DNA from: Eubacteriales bacterium
Lineage (GTDB): Bacteria > Bacillota > Clostridia > Oscillospirales > Butyricicoccaceae
NCBI GenBank assembly: GCA_030539335.1
Contig: JAUNSG010000001.1
Coordinates: 186,001-250,000 of the forward strand
Direction: 5' to 3'
DNA length: 64,000 nucleotides
Of the stretch, positions 50,401 through 59,615 are shown in pieces. Below the pieces are notes generated by a model, which was given only the letters and a program-made list of their open reading frames with translations, ran no database searches and was not told where the DNA came from. The stretch's first letter is position 1. The number at the start of each line of letters is the position of its first letter. A program made the position numbers and the translations under genes.

Positions 50401-51189
50401 ATGGAAAATTTTAAGGGTAAGGTTGGCATCGTAACCGGCTCGGCACGCGGTATCGGCAAGGCGGTTGCTTCGAAGTTTGCAGAGTATGGCGCCGATGTCA
50501 TCATGATGGATATCAACGAAGAGCTGCTGGTCCAGTCGGCACAGGAGATTGCGGACACCTATGGCGTAAAAGCCTATCCAATTCGCGTGGATGCCATGTC
50601 GACCGACTCGGTCAACGCTGCGATGGAGCAGGTTCAGTCCCTCGTCGGCAGCGCCGATATCCTGGCAAACTGTGCCGGTATCTCCACCTCACATAAGCTG
50701 ATCGACGTGGAGGACGCCGAATGGGACCGCGTATTCAACATCAACCTGCGCGCGGTCTTTACGTTCAGCAAGCTGTTTGCAAGACAGCTTCAGGCTGCCG
50801 GAAAGACACATGGACACATTGTGTCGATCTCCTCGCAGGCCTCCAAGCTCGGCGAGTACGGCAACGGCGTGTACTCCATCTCCAAGGCGGGCGTCAACAT
50901 GCTGACGCAGATCCTCGGTCTGGAATTTGCCGAACTGGGCATCACAGTCAACGCCGTTTGCCCGGGCTACGTCAACACCGAAATGATGCAGGAGGTATTC
51001 CAGAAGCGCGGCCCGATTGAGGGCATGACGCCGGAGGAATACGAACAGACGCTGACCGCCCGCATCCCGTTCGGCCGCATGTGTGAGCCGTCGGAGGTCG
51101 CAGAGCTGATGGCGTTCCTCGCCTCCGACCGCGCGGACTACATCACTGGTGTCACGGTCACCGTTGCCGGTGGTTCCACGCTGATCTGA
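50401..51189 (+). CDS. Short-chain dehydrogenase/reductase
   Basis: 262 residues of classical SDR: cofactor motif TGSARGIG (about 12-19), NCAG stretch (LANCAGIS), catalytic Ser in HIVSISSQAS, YSISK (Tyr and Lys four apart) and the Rossmann tail VAGGSTLI. An acidic residue after beta-2 (MMDINEE) favours NAD over NADP. The ATG at 50401 has GGAAAGGAG upstream. Regulated presumably by the divergent AraC protein. A sugar-alcohol or keto-sugar substrate would fit but is not shown. Confidence 0.9.
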   Translation: MENFKGKVGIVTGSARGIGKAVASKFAEYGADVIMMDINEELLVQSAQEIADTYGVKAYPIRVDAMSTDSVNAAMEQVQSLVGSADILANCAGISTSHKLIDVEDAEWDRVFNINLRAVFTFSKLFARQLQAAGKTHGHIVSISSQASKLGEYGNGVYSISKAGVNMLTQILGLEFAELGITVNAVCPGYVNTEMMQEVFQKRGPIEGMTPEEYEQTLTARIPFGRMCEPSEVAELMAFLASDRADYITGVTVTVAGGSTLI

Positions 51190-51211
51190 TTGTCTTTCAC
51201 CTTGCTTTCTA

Positions 51212-51258
51212 CAGTCCACAGGATGACCTCTCTCGCGTCCTGTGGGCTGTTTTTTTTC
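51212..51258 (+). terminator. Terminator after the short-chain dehydrogenase
   Basis: 12-bp stem (51212-51223 with 51238-51249, one G-T-type mismatch) followed by nine T. Confidence 0.88.
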
Positions 51259-51326
51259 GATTTACGCCGATAAGAATTCATGGTATAATTGGCTCACAAA
51301 TCACAATTTCTGTTGGGAGGGAACGC

Positions 51327-52559
51327 ATGAAGCACCGTATTCTTATCCTCGGCGGCGGCGCCGCAGGACTTGCCGCTGCACTCAGTGCCGCACAGGCCAA
51401 CCCGGATGCTTCCATCACGGTTCTGGAAGGATTGGACCGCATCGGAAAGAAGCTTCTTGCCACCGGCAACGGCCGCTGTAATCTGGGAAACGAATTCATC
51501 TCCCCCGAACACTATCACACGCAGTCCCCCGAACGGCTGGAACAGCTTCTCGCCCCGATGGATACCGCACGCACACTGGACTTTTTCGAATCCATCGGCT
51601 TGTACTGCACCACCGAGGACATGGGCCGCATCTATCCTTACAGCAAGCAGGCGGTCATGGTTTTGGACGTCCTGCGGCTTGCGCTGCAGCGCCAAGGAAT
51701 CCGCATCGTCTGCGGCTGCAAGGTGACCGAAATCACGCGGCGCAAAAACACCTTTGTCGTGACATCTTCGGACGGTCAGACGTTCCACGCAGACCGGGTG
51801 ATTCTGACAACCGGCGGCAAAGCGGCGCCCAAACAGGGGACCGACGGTTCCGGTTATCCGCTCGTCCGTTCGCTCGGGCACCGCTGCACCCAGCGCTATC
51901 CGTGTCTGGTTCCCTTACAGTGCAAAAGCAATGTGCTCAAGGGCCTCAAGGGGATCCGCGTCACCTGCCGCACCACACTCACCGTTGACCGAAAAAAAGC
52001 CGCAGAAGAACTGGGCGAACTGCAGTTCACCGATTACGGCTTGTCCGGCATTCCGGCGCTGCAATTGTCCTGTCACCTGGCGCCGCTTTCGGACGGCGCC
52101 AACTGTGCGGTACGCATCGACCTGTTCCCCGACTGGAGCTACGATGACCTGCGCACGCGGATACAGCAGCGCATCCGCACATACCCGCAGGAACCGCTCG
52201 AAACCGCTTTTCTCGGACTGATTAACAAACGGATCTTCTATGCCGTGCTCAAAACCTGCACGATCGAACCGCTGTCCCGTACGGCGGACACTCTCTCCAA
52301 GAAGGAGCTGGATCGTCTGCTCTCCGCGCTCAAGGGCTGGCCGTTTCCGGTCACCGGTACGCTCTCCTGGGATCACGCGCAGGTGACCGGCGGCGGCGTC
52401 CCACTGACCGAGATCGACGACTCGTTCGCCTCCAAGCGCTGTCCTGGACTGTACCTCGCCGGAGAAATTCTGGATGTCGCCGGTGACTGCGGCGGCTACA
52501 ACCTGCACTGGGCGTGGTGCTCCGGCATGACGGCGGGCACAGCGGCCGCAACCAACTAA
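51327..52559 (+). CDS. NAD(P)/FAD-dependent oxidoreductase, HI0933/BaiN-like flavoprotein
   Basis: 410 residues. N-terminal FAD motif ILILGGGAAGLAAALSAA, then the HI0933 hallmark RIGKKLLATGNGRCNLGN (about 38-55). A C-terminal second FAD segment is CPGLYLAGEILDVAGDCGGYNLHWAW. The family includes BaiN of gut bile-acid degraders and YhiN of E. coli; the reaction is mostly unknown, and bile-acid activity cannot be claimed from sequence alone. GGGAGGGAA precedes the ATG. Single gene with its own terminator. Confidence 0.9.
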   Translation: MKHRILILGGGAAGLAAALSAAQANPDASITVLEGLDRIGKKLLATGNGRCNLGNEFISPEHYHTQSPERLEQLLAPMDTARTLDFFESIGLYCTTEDMGRIYPYSKQAVMVLDVLRLALQRQGIRIVCGCKVTEITRRKNTFVVTSSDGQTFHADRVILTTGGKAAPKQGTDGSGYPLVRSLGHRCTQRYPCLVPLQCKSNVLKGLKGIRVTCRTTLTVDRKKAAEELGELQFTDYGLSGIPALQLSCHLAPLSDGANCAVRIDLFPDWSYDDLRTRIQQRIRTYPQEPLETAFLGLINKRIFYAVLKTCTIEPLSRTADTLSKKELDRLLSALKGWPFPVTGTLSWDHAQVTGGGVPLTEIDDSFASKRCPGLYLAGEILDVAGDCGGYNLHWAWCSGMTAGTAAATN

Positions 52560-52569
52560 AAAAACGTTT

Positions 52570-52611
52570 ACGGCGGACAAGCTGCAAAGCTCGTCCGCCG
52601 TTGTTCTTTTT
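52570..52611 (+). terminator. Terminator after the flavoprotein gene
   Basis: 13-bp stem with one mismatch (52570-52582 with 52589-52601), then TGTTCTTTTT. Confidence 0.85.
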
Positions 52612-52622
52612 CCTTCGGTGAT

Positions 52623-55298
52623 TCAGTTTTCACTTTCTCTCAGCCGCTCGACAATCGTCTGCTTCGCCACCGTACGGTATAGTACCAGCGGAACCACACA
52701 TCCGAGCAGGACAAAAATCGGTGCGACGACGAGAACCGGCGCAAGCGTCAGGTGGTAGCTGAAGAACCAGAACGCTCGGCTGAGCGCCATTCCGGCGATC
52801 GGCTGCAGGATCAGCGACAGGATCAGCGCCAACACGATAGAGCCGAGTGCATACAGCACGCCTTCCTCCACCAGCATGGTCTTAAGCTGTTTTCCTGTCA
52901 TGCCGATGGATTGCAGCATCGCGAACTCGTGCTTTCGCGTGATAATCCCGGTCAGGATCGCGTTGATGAAATTCAGAATGCCGACCAGTCCGATGACAAA
53001 GCTCAGCACAAAGCCCATCAACAGGAACATGTTGCGGAAGCCCTCAAACTCCGCCTGATAGTCCGCCTTGCTCTCGTAATCATAGTTCGGATTGATGTTC
53101 TCCGTATATTCCTTCATATACTGTTCCATCTTCGGCCGCGCTTCCTCCGTGGTATCCAAACAGTAAATCATCACATCCGAGGTCCCCGTGTCCTTGACAA
53201 ACGTCTGGTCGTTCAGGATGAACTCATCCCTGCCGTAATAGCGGTAGCTCAGCGTCATCGGGACCGAAACCAGCGCCGCTACCTCGTAATCGACGTCGTG
53301 GGTGCGCAGCGCGCGCCAGTCATACGGATCGTCCTCCCCGATGCTGTCCGGGTCCTCGTAAACCTCCCCCGTTACGGGATTGTAGTACTCCACCTCGTCG
53401 ATATAGCGCAGCGTCACCGTGTCGCCGAGCTTCGCCCATTGGGAATCCTCAATCGGTTCTCCATAATCGTCCTCCAAGTACACCGCCGCAATCTTCCGGC
53501 TGCCCGGCTTCTGTACCTCGCTGATATCGCCCTCCAGCACCTTCATCTTGCTCAGTGCAAACGAATCCATGCCGTAGAGCTGAACATCATCCGACACGTT
53601 GCCGTTGTCGTCGGTCTCCTCCCAGGAAATCGCCTCATCCAGTTCCTCCTCGCTGAACCACTGTCTATGCATGGCGCGGTAGTAGTCCTCCGTGACGAAC
53701 TCCTTGATGAAGTCCGTCGAGAGTCCATAGATTTTCCCCGCACCGGTGATGCCGTCCTGCGCATCGATATCGGAAATAACGTCCTCCTCTACCGATTGGT
53801 CTCCCGTAAACAATTCCATCGTGCCGACCTGAAAATATCCGGCGTCCGCAAAGATGAAGTCGCAGACCGAGCGGTCGGCAAGATACTTATCCATATCAAA
53901 TCCGCCGGCAAACAGCACGGTCACATCCAGCAGCACGACCGCGAGGGCAAGGGATAACAGCGTGACGGCGGTCTTTCCCCGGCTTCTTCCCAGGTTCGCC
54001 CGCGCCATGCCAAACAGGGAGATGCCCTTCGTCCCCTGCTTGACGGTCCTGCGGCTGCCGCTTCCCTCCGTGTAGCGCACCGCCTCCACCGGGGAAATCT
54101 TCGCCGCCATGCGTCCCGGACGGCTGCACGACAGGAACACCGTCAGCAGCGCGAACAGCGTCGCGACGACAAAGATCAGCGGACTGACCGAAACAACCCC
54201 CATGACGACGCCGTCCAGCTGAGAGAGCACCACCGGCGTCAGGAGCGAGCCGGTTCCCCAGCCCAGCACCAGGCCAACCGGAATGCCGACGACGCTCAAA
54301 ATCAGCGCCTGCTGGCGGATGATCTTCTTGATCTGCCGTCCGGTCGTGCCGATGGTCTTGAGCAAACCATAAAACCGGATATCCCCCACGACAGAGATTT
54401 GGAAGATGTTATAGATAATCAGATAGCCCGTGATGACGATAATCAGCAGCACAAAGACCATCATCAACAGCGTCGCGAGGTCCATGCTGGAGGCCAGCTG
54501 CGCGCCGGTATAGCCCCAGTTGACGCCGATGGAGATGTAGTTGTCGCCCGCGCTCCGGCTCTCGCTCTGATAGCCGTGGTTTTGCAGGATGGTCTGCATA
54601 TTTTCCTCAATGTGCCGGCTGTTTGAGAACATGACGTCCAGATTCCAGGTTCCGGTCATCACGTCGTCGCACGGCGGCGTCACACCGACCTCGTTCAAGA
54701 CGGCATTGACGCGGCTCTCCGGAATCAGCACATGATCTGCCACCGCGACCTCATCCTTCTCCCACCAGCCGCAGAGCGTGAAGGTCTGTGTGGTCTCCTT
54801 GCCGTCCACCAAGAATGTCATGGTAAATTTCGCGCCGAGCTTCGGCTCCACGCCGAGCAGCTCCAGAACCCTCGTATCGGTCGCCGCCTCGTTCGTCCCC
54901 TCCTGCGGAAGCCGTCCCTCAATCGGGTCGCAGTACATCCAGTGCGCCGCGTTCGCATCGCAATAGCTGATCTCCACATGCGTCTTGTTAAACGGAATTT
55001 CCGTCGGCATGCCGAGGAAACGCCGCAGGCTGTATTGCTGAATCAGCGGGTCATCCTTGAGCTCGTTGTATTGTTCTTCGGTCAGGTATTTGAATCCGCC
55101 GTGGGAATACCCTCCCACCTGTCGGAAATTGGCCTGCTGATACGCCTCGTTGACCGACATGGCAATTGTGAACAGGGCCGTAAACATCAGTGTGGTCAGA
55201 GCAATCGCCAGGATCGCAATGCTGTTTCTGGTTTTGGACGCCCGCAGGCTCTTGCGGGACAGATTTCGAATACACGTTTTGTTTGCAACTCGTACCAT
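52623..55298 (-). CDS. FtsX-type ABC exporter permease (two FtsX domains)
   Basis: 891 residues. N-terminal helix at about 23-45, a ~220-residue external domain, three helices with an FtsX core (about 270-395, YLIIYNIFQISVVGDIRFYGLLKTIG), a further helix near 445, a second large acidic external domain (about 470-755), and a second FtsX core (about 765-885, NAILTGIITRKHEFAMLQSIGM). This is the MacB/BceB-like layout of peptide or lipoprotein exporters. ATG at 55298 has GGGGGTG six bases before it; a GTG at 55307 would overlap the ATPase stop. Partner of the ATPase just upstream. Confidence 0.88.
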   Translation of the reverse strand: MVRVANKTCIRNLSRKSLRASKTRNSIAILAIALTTLMFTALFTIAMSVNEAYQQANFRQVGGYSHGGFKYLTEEQYNELKDDPLIQQYSLRRFLGMPTEIPFNKTHVEISYCDANAAHWMYCDPIEGRLPQEGTNEAATDTRVLELLGVEPKLGAKFTMTFLVDGKETTQTFTLCGWWEKDEVAVADHVLIPESRVNAVLNEVGVTPPCDDVMTGTWNLDVMFSNSRHIEENMQTILQNHGYQSESRSAGDNYISIGVNWGYTGAQLASSMDLATLLMMVFVLLIIVITGYLIIYNIFQISVVGDIRFYGLLKTIGTTGRQIKKIIRQQALILSVVGIPVGLVLGWGTGSLLTPVVLSQLDGVVMGVVSVSPLIFVVATLFALLTVFLSCSRPGRMAAKISPVEAVRYTEGSGSRRTVKQGTKGISLFGMARANLGRSRGKTAVTLLSLALAVVLLDVTVLFAGGFDMDKYLADRSVCDFIFADAGYFQVGTMELFTGDQSVEEDVISDIDAQDGITGAGKIYGLSTDFIKEFVTEDYYRAMHRQWFSEEELDEAISWEETDDNGNVSDDVQLYGMDSFALSKMKVLEGDISEVQKPGSRKIAAVYLEDDYGEPIEDSQWAKLGDTVTLRYIDEVEYYNPVTGEVYEDPDSIGEDDPYDWRALRTHDVDYEVAALVSVPMTLSYRYYGRDEFILNDQTFVKDTGTSDVMIYCLDTTEEARPKMEQYMKEYTENINPNYDYESKADYQAEFEGFRNMFLLMGFVLSFVIGLVGILNFINAILTGIITRKHEFAMLQSIGMTGKQLKTMLVEEGVLYALGSIVLALILSLILQPIAGMALSRAFWFFSYHLTLAPVLVVAPIFVLLGCVVPLVLYRTVAKQTIVERLRESEN

Positions 55299-55303
55299 AC
55301 CGC

Positions 55304-55975
55304 TCACCCCCGAACAACAATCTTGCCATCCTCAATGCGGATGATGCGGTCTGCCAGCTGTGCGATTTCCTCGTTGTGTGTAATCATCACAATCGTCTGA
55401 CGGAACCGTTCGCTGGTGATTTTCAGCAGTCCCATCACGTCCTGACTGGTGTGGCTGTCGAGGTTGCCGGTCGGTTCATCCGCCAGAATGATCGCGGGCT
55501 TTGCCGCGAGCGCACGCGCGATTGCGACGCGCTGCTGCTGTCCGCCGGAAAGGTTATTGGGCAGATTTTGCAGCTTGCTCTCCAGGCCGAGTGTGGCGAT
55601 GATCTGATCGATGTACTCTTTGTCCTCGCGGTTGCCGTCGAGCTGAATCGGCAGCACAATGTTTTCATACACGTTCAGGACGGGAACCAGATTGTAATTC
55701 TGGAACACAAAGCCGATCTTCCTGCGACGGAAAATCGTCAGCTCCTCATCCTTCAGGCTGGACAGCTCCCGTCCATCCACCGTCACCGTTCCGCTCGTCG
55801 GGCGGTCCAGTCCGCCGAGCATGTGCAGCAGTGTGGATTTTCCGGAACCGGATGTTCCGACAACGGCGACAAATTCCCCCTTTGCCACCGTCAGATCCAC
55901 GCCATCCAGAGCATGAACCTGTGTCTCCCCACTGCCATAATACTTTTTCAAATCCTTTGTCTCAAGAATTGCCAT
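55304..55975 (-). CDS. ABC transporter ATP-binding protein (LolD/MacB type)
   Basis: 223 residues: Walker [10 protein letters not shown] (about 40-48), Q-loop [12 protein letters not shown], signature [15 protein letters not shown], Walker [14 protein letters not shown] and H-loop MITHNEEIA. The ATG at 55975 has GGAGGGA six bases before it. It energises the large FtsX permease that follows. It is separated from the upstream kinase gene by an inverted repeat and a terminator hairpin, so it probably has its own regulated promoter. Antimicrobial-peptide resistance is typical of such modules. Confidence 0.94.
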   Translation of the reverse strand: MAILETKDLKKYYGSGETQVHALDGVDLTVAKGEFVAVVGTSGSGKSTLLHMLGGLDRPTSGTVTVDGRELSSLKDEELTIFRRRKIGFVFQNYNLVPVLNVYENIVLPIQLDGNREDKEYIDQIIATLGLESKLQNLPNNLSGGQQQRVAIARALAAKPAIILADEPTGNLDSHTSQDVMGLLKITSERFRQTIVMITHNEEIAQLADRIIRIEDGKIVVRG

Positions 55976-55994
55976 ATTGATTCCCTCCATAAGC

Positions 55995-56029
55995 AAAAAG
56001 TCTGTATTGCTTTTCTACAATACAGACTT
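55995..56029 (-). terminator. Terminator hairpin directly before the ABC ATPase gene
   Basis: 12-bp perfect stem (55998-56009 with 56018-56029), 8-base loop and five T on the minus strand, only 20 bp before the ATPase start. It ends the two-component transcript or attenuates the ABC transcript. Confidence 0.7.
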
Positions 56030-56036
56030 TATCACA

Positions 56037-56084
56037 GAAATCTTTCCACATTCTTTCGAGAATCTAACAGTTTTGAAAGATTTC
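56037..56084. promoter_or_regulatory. Inverted repeat between the kinase and ABC genes
   Basis: GAAATCTTTC (56037-56046) and GAAAGATTTC (56075-56084) are perfect 10-base arms separated by 28 bases. Candidate binding site for the adjacent response regulator; alternatively a long-loop RNA hairpin. Confidence 0.45.
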
Positions 56085-56991
56085 AATGCTGCGCGCGCGG
56101 GAGAAAAAGCGAAAACGTCGAGCCATGCCCCGGGCTGCTCATCAGCTTGACGTAGCCGCCCTGTTCGGATGCGATCTGTCGGACAAGATGCAGGCCAATG
56201 CCGACGCCCTCCGTCTCCGCGGCCGCCTCCGCACGGTAAAACCGTCCAAATACCTTCGCCTGCTCGTCCTTTGCGATCCCAATTCCGCTATCCGTCACAT
56301 CAATCCGGCAAAACAGCTCATAGGGGATCACCGAGACGGCAATGCGGCCGCCTTCCGGAGTGTACTTGATCGCGTTGTCCAGCAGATTGCTGACCGCTTC
56401 CTCCGTCCATTTGGGATCGAAAACCGCCGTGGCATCCGTCCCGTCGAAACGGAGCGTCATTCTCTTTGCCGCAGCCTTCGGCTCCAATCCCTCTATCGCG
56501 CGCTCCAGCATCGGCTGCACCAGCCCCTTCTTCGGATGCAGCGCGATGATACCGGTTTCCAGCCGGGACAGCTTCACCAACGCTTCAATCAGCGCCTTTA
56601 GCTTTCTCGCCTGTCCATCCAGCGCCATCACGCAGGTCTGACTTTCCTCGGGCAGCGCCTGTTCTTCCAAAAGCTGTGTATACAGCAAAATGTTCGCGAT
56701 CGGTGTTTTGGTCTGATGGGAGATGTCGGCAATCAGGGTTTGGATGTTGTTCTTTTCTTCATTCAGATTGCGCTCCGAGACGATGGACGCGGAAAGATAC
56801 TGTGCCAGCTTGGCCTCCACGCTGGACAGCAGGCTTTCGTCAAAATCCCACTCGGAAAACGTCCCGCGGATCGCTTCCTCCAGCATCTCGTTCATCCTGC
56901 GCAGGATTCGTCTTTCCCGCCAATGGCAGTACAACGCATAGAGCACCGAAAGCAGTGCAATACCGCCGCAAATGACAAAATATACTTTCAT
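56083..56991 (-). CDS. Sensor histidine kinase with minimal sensor
   Basis: 302 residues. One hydrophobic N-terminal segment (about 3-20) with almost no external loop, then a linker, an H-box ISHQTKTPIAN (His near 93), N-box NLLDNAIKYTPEG, and G-boxes DSGIGI and VGIGLHLV. Such kinases with negligible extracellular parts commonly rely on an ABC permease for sensing, as in Bce-type systems. The start lies 1 bp after the response regulator stop. Partner of the regulator and probably of the FtsX transporter downstream. Confidence 0.92.
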   Translation of the reverse strand: MKVYFVICGGIALLSVLYALYCHWRERRILRRMNEMLEEAIRGTFSEWDFDESLLSSVEAKLAQYLSASIVSERNLNEEKNNIQTLIADISHQTKTPIANILLYTQLLEEQALPEESQTCVMALDGQARKLKALIEALVKLSRLETGIIALHPKKGLVQPMLERAIEGLEPKAAAKRMTLRFDGTDATAVFDPKWTEEAVSNLLDNAIKYTPEGGRIAVSVIPYELFCRIDVTDSGIGIAKDEQAKVFGRFYRAEAAAETEGVGIGLHLVRQIASEQGGYVKLMSSPGHGSTFSLFLPRAQH

Positions 56992-56992
56992 T

Positions 56993-57679
56993 TTATTTTA
57001 CTTCCCATGTGTAGCCAATCCCGTACACGGTTTTTAAATAAGCGGGCTTGGATGGATTGTCCTCCAATTTATCGCGCAGGCGCTTCATCGTCACGGACAA
57101 CGCATTCTCGTCCACATATTCCGCCCCGTCCGTCCAGATCCGATCGACCAGCGTCGCACGGCTCACGGTATTGCCGCGATTGTCGACCAGAATGTGCAGC
57201 AGCTTTTGTTCGGTCTTGCTCAGTTCGACCGGCTGGCCTTGCTTGGTAAACTCCATCCGTTCAAAGTCAAAGCAGAACGCATCCAGCACCACGCTTCCGT
57301 TCGATGCCGCCCGCCGCAATTGGGTGTTGACCCGCGCACGAAGAACCGCCAGGGAAAACGGCTTGGTGATGTAATCGTCCGCGCCCAGTTCCAGGCCGGT
57401 CACAATATCCATCTCCATGTCGTTGGCGGTCAGCAGAATGATCGGGACAGCACTGCGTCTGCGCAGCTCGGTCAGCAGGTCCAAACCGCTGCCATCCGGC
57501 AGGTTGATGTCGAAGATCAGCAGATCGAATTGCGTATCCATCAGGATATCTCTCGCCGCCTTTATCGTTTTGCAAATCACAATCTGCTGGGTTTCGCTTT
57601 GCAGCGCCAGCCGGATCCCCTGTCCGAGCGCGGTATCGTCCTCCACCAGCAGGATTTGCTTGCTCATTGTTTGGTTCAT
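56993..57679 (-). CDS. OmpR/PhoB-family response regulator
   Basis: 228 residues. Receiver about 1-120 (LVEDDTALGQGI acidic pair, phosphoacceptor Asp in LLIFDINLPDGSGL, Lys in ITKPFS). A winged-helix output domain follows at about 130-228 (VELSKTEQKLLHILVDNRGNTVSR... VDENALSVTMKRLRDKLE, ending TVYGIGYTWEVK). The ATG at 57679 with AGGTGA upstream is preferred; starts four codons away on either side are possible. First gene of the two-component pair. Likely activates the adjacent ABC genes. Confidence 0.93.
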   Translation of the reverse strand: MNQTMSKQILLVEDDTALGQGIRLALQSETQQIVICKTIKAARDILMDTQFDLLIFDINLPDGSGLDLLTELRRRSAVPIILLTANDMEMDIVTGLELGADDYITKPFSLAVLRARVNTQLRRAASNGSVVLDAFCFDFERMEFTKQGQPVELSKTEQKLLHILVDNRGNTVSRATLVDRIWTDGAEYVDENALSVTMKRLRDKLEDNPSKPAYLKTVYGIGYTWEVK

Positions 57680-57711
57680 TCCCCTCACCTGTCTGTTTCT
57701 ATCGTGTCTGT

Positions 57712-57740
57712 ATTATACCAAATTTTCGTCGGGCTGAAAA
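57712..57740 (-). promoter_or_regulatory. Promoter of the two-component pair
   Basis: Minus strand TTTTCA (57740-57735), 17 bases, TATAAT (57717-57712) with TGG before the -10 (extended). Confidence 0.6.
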
Positions 57741-57766
57741 GTCCGGCGAGCCGCAAGGAAACCCAA

Positions 57767-57799
57767 CAAAAAAATGCCCGCATTTCAACTCTGCGAGCA
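57767..57799 (-). terminator. Terminator after the coiled-coil gene
   Basis: 8-bp stem with one G-T pair (57775-57782 with 57792-57799), followed by a run of seven or more T on the minus strand (57774-57767). Confidence 0.75.
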
Positions 57800-57862
57800 C
57801 TTTTTCTCATGGGCAATATCTGCTTTTGTTGTCGGCAGACAGCACCATACTCCATCGGCGCT

Positions 57863-58201
57863 TCACTCGCCAATCTCATCGTGGTCTTCCTGCGTCGGGG
57901 CCGTTTCCCGGAATTTCTCCCATTCCTCCGCCGCGTTGTTTTCCTCCGCGCGCTGTCTGCAAATCCGCTCTACATTTTCCAAATAAAGATCCGCGGCCTC
58001 CTGCGCCTCCTCAAAAACCCGGCTCAGAGAAAGGGACGCCTCCGCAATCGAGCCGACATCCTGGATGGCAAGCTCCCGGTTTTTCAGCTTTTTCTCGGTC
58101 AGCATCAACTGCTTTTTCAACCGTGTGATCTCTTTGCTCTGCTCCAGCATAATTTCCAGCAATTCGGAACGTTTTAATTTATGCAGCTCTTTTTCTGTCA
58201 T
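57863..58201 (-). CDS. Small coiled-coil protein of unknown function
   Basis: 112 residues, strongly helical. KRSELLEIMLEQSKEITRLKKQLMLTEKKLKNRELAIQD (about 10-48) has heptad-like spacing of Leu/Ile, followed by GSIAEASLSLSRVFEEAQEAADLYLENVERI and an acidic tail. Proteins of this pattern are widespread in Clostridia, but I know of no firm function. No membrane segment or signal peptide. It has its own terminator and sits alone on the minus strand. Confidence 0.7.
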   Translation of the reverse strand: MTEKELHKLKRSELLEIMLEQSKEITRLKKQLMLTEKKLKNRELAIQDVGSIAEASLSLSRVFEEAQEAADLYLENVERICRQRAEENNAAEEWEKFRETAPTQEDHDEIGE

Positions 58202-58308
58202 ATAGCTTCCCTTCCTTATAACACATTTTTACATATATTATATAATGTTTGTTTTTCCTATGCAACCGTGGGCGTGCAAAAATCAGGAAATCGCCCTGTT
58301 TTCGTCGG

Positions 58309-59229
58309 TTATATCCCCGTATATCTCTTCAATACTTCCTTGACTTCCCCCAAATAGGACCTTCCGAACAGGTTCAGATGATTCAGCAGATGATAGAGAT
58401 GATACATATCTCTGCGTTCGTCATACCCGCTGTCGATCGGCAGCACCTCATGATACGCGCGGTAAAAGGTCTCCGGAAATCCACCGAAAAGCTGTGTCAT
58501 AGCCAAATCCGCTTCCGAATGCCCAACGTATGCCGCCGGGTCGAGAATCCACGCCGTTCCATCGCTTCCACAAAGGGTATTCCCGCTCCACAAATCGCCA
58601 TGCAAAAGGGAGGGAAAGTCCGGCTCCGGCAAAAACGAGTCCAGATGATCCAACAGGTAAGCAAGCCCCTTCCGCATAGAAGCATCGAGATGGGAATCTA
58701 CAAGCCGGATCTGTGGCAGCAGACGGCATTCACGATAAAAATCAATCCAACTCGCCTTCGGTGTGTTTCTCTGCACATTTGCACCAATAAAGTTGTCCTC
58801 CAGAAATCCATAGGTTCCGTTTTCCTCTCCGTTCGGAACAAAGGCTGTGGTATCGCATCTATGCAGTGCTGCAAGCCGGTGTCCAAAGGTCTCCCAATAC
58901 GTTTTGTTCCGTGGCGCTTTTTCGATAAACTCCATCAGCAAAAACGAAAAATGCCCATCTCTGTCTATTCCCGTACCAAGTGCTTCGGGAACCCCAATCT
59001 CCCCAGTCTGCCCAAGCGCCCAAAGCCCCAGCGCCTCCGCCGTGAAAAAGTTTGCATTTTGCATGGAATTCGCTTTCATGAACACCCGGCTCCCATTCGA
59101 AAGGGTCAGGCAAAAGGCATCGTTAATATCTCCGCCGTAAATGCGATCCCTTCGCCGGAGCGAAACCTCATCGCCAAATATAGCTTCCAGTGCATCATTT
59201 AGTGTCGTGAAACGATTAATCTTGTTCAT
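58309..59229 (-). CDS. Fructosamine kinase family protein
   Basis: 306 residues with a protein-kinase-like fold. Marks are the Gly-rich strand RIYGGDINDAFCLTLSNGSRVFMKAN (Lys near 51), the catalytic loop LLHGDLWSGNTL and the metal site WILDPAAYVGHSEADLAM. Bacterial relatives phosphorylate ribulosamines or fructosamines and so start deglycation; some are loosely named aminoglycoside phosphotransferases. GGAG lies eight bases before the chosen ATG at 59229. No terminator with a clear stem was seen after the stop (58202-58308 region is otherwise empty). Confidence 0.88.
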   Translation of the reverse strand: MNKINRFTTLNDALEAIFGDEVSLRRRDRIYGGDINDAFCLTLSNGSRVFMKANSMQNANFFTAEALGLWALGQTGEIGVPEALGTGIDRDGHFSFLLMEFIEKAPRNKTYWETFGHRLAALHRCDTTAFVPNGEENGTYGFLEDNFIGANVQRNTPKASWIDFYRECRLLPQIRLVDSHLDASMRKGLAYLLDHLDSFLPEPDFPSLLHGDLWSGNTLCGSDGTAWILDPAAYVGHSEADLAMTQLFGGFPETFYRAYHEVLPIDSGYDERRDMYHLYHLLNHLNLFGRSYLGEVKEVLKRYTGI

Positions 59230-59295
59230 GTGAATGGCTCCCACTTTCCGACGGATTGTCATAAGCTCTGCGGCTAAAAGAGATTGTATAGAATA

Positions 59296-59324
59296 AGTAT
59301 ACCGTAGATGGTGTCATTTCTCAA
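59296..59324 (-). promoter_or_regulatory. Promoter of the fructosamine kinase gene
   Basis: Minus strand TTGAGA (59324-59319), 17 bases, TATACT (59301-59296). Confidence 0.65.
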
Positions 59325-59380
59325 TCGGATTTCATCGTTTTTAACGACTGCATTGCATTTTTTGCGCTCTGAGACAGCAG

Positions 59381-59413
59381 AAAAAAGACTGTCAACCAAA
59401 GTTGACAGTCTTT
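59381..59413 (-). terminator. Terminator after the 56-residue ORF
   Basis: 12-bp perfect stem (59384-59395 with 59402-59413) and six T on the minus strand. Confidence 0.85.
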
Positions 59414-59444
59414 CCGGGCATTTCTTCGACCCCTATCGCATCCG

Positions 59445-59615
59445 TCAGTCGTCGCCGCGCAGAAGGTTGTCTGCATAGTCCCGCAGGCTTTCAAAGGAGT
59501 TTACTCCGTCCGCACGGGTGCTGATCTGATCTCTCACGTAATCGGGCAGCTTTTCAAAATACTGTTTGGCTTCCGGCGCATCAGACAGAAGCGCATACAA
59601 ATCTGGATATTTCAA
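59445..59615 (-). CDS. Conserved-looking 56-residue small protein
   Basis: A TTG start at 59615 is chosen because GAGGTGA stands five bases upstream; the longer open frame to 59741 has no ribosome site and an unlikely leader. The 56-residue product reads LKYPDLYALLSDAPEAKQYF and LPDYVRDQISTRADG, then NSFESLRDYADNLLRGDD. This resembles a short helical family I recall from Clostridia with the pattern YP-LY-LLS-D-A--YF--LP-YV. Function unknown. Own terminator follows. Confidence 0.6.
   Translation of the reverse strand: MKYPDLYALLSDAPEAKQYFEKLPDYVRDQISTRADGVNSFESLRDYADNLLRGDD

Noticed and set aside
51327..52559. Reading the BaiN-like flavoprotein as evidence for bile-acid 7-dehydroxylation
   Set aside because: The family is broad, and no other bai-type gene is in the window.
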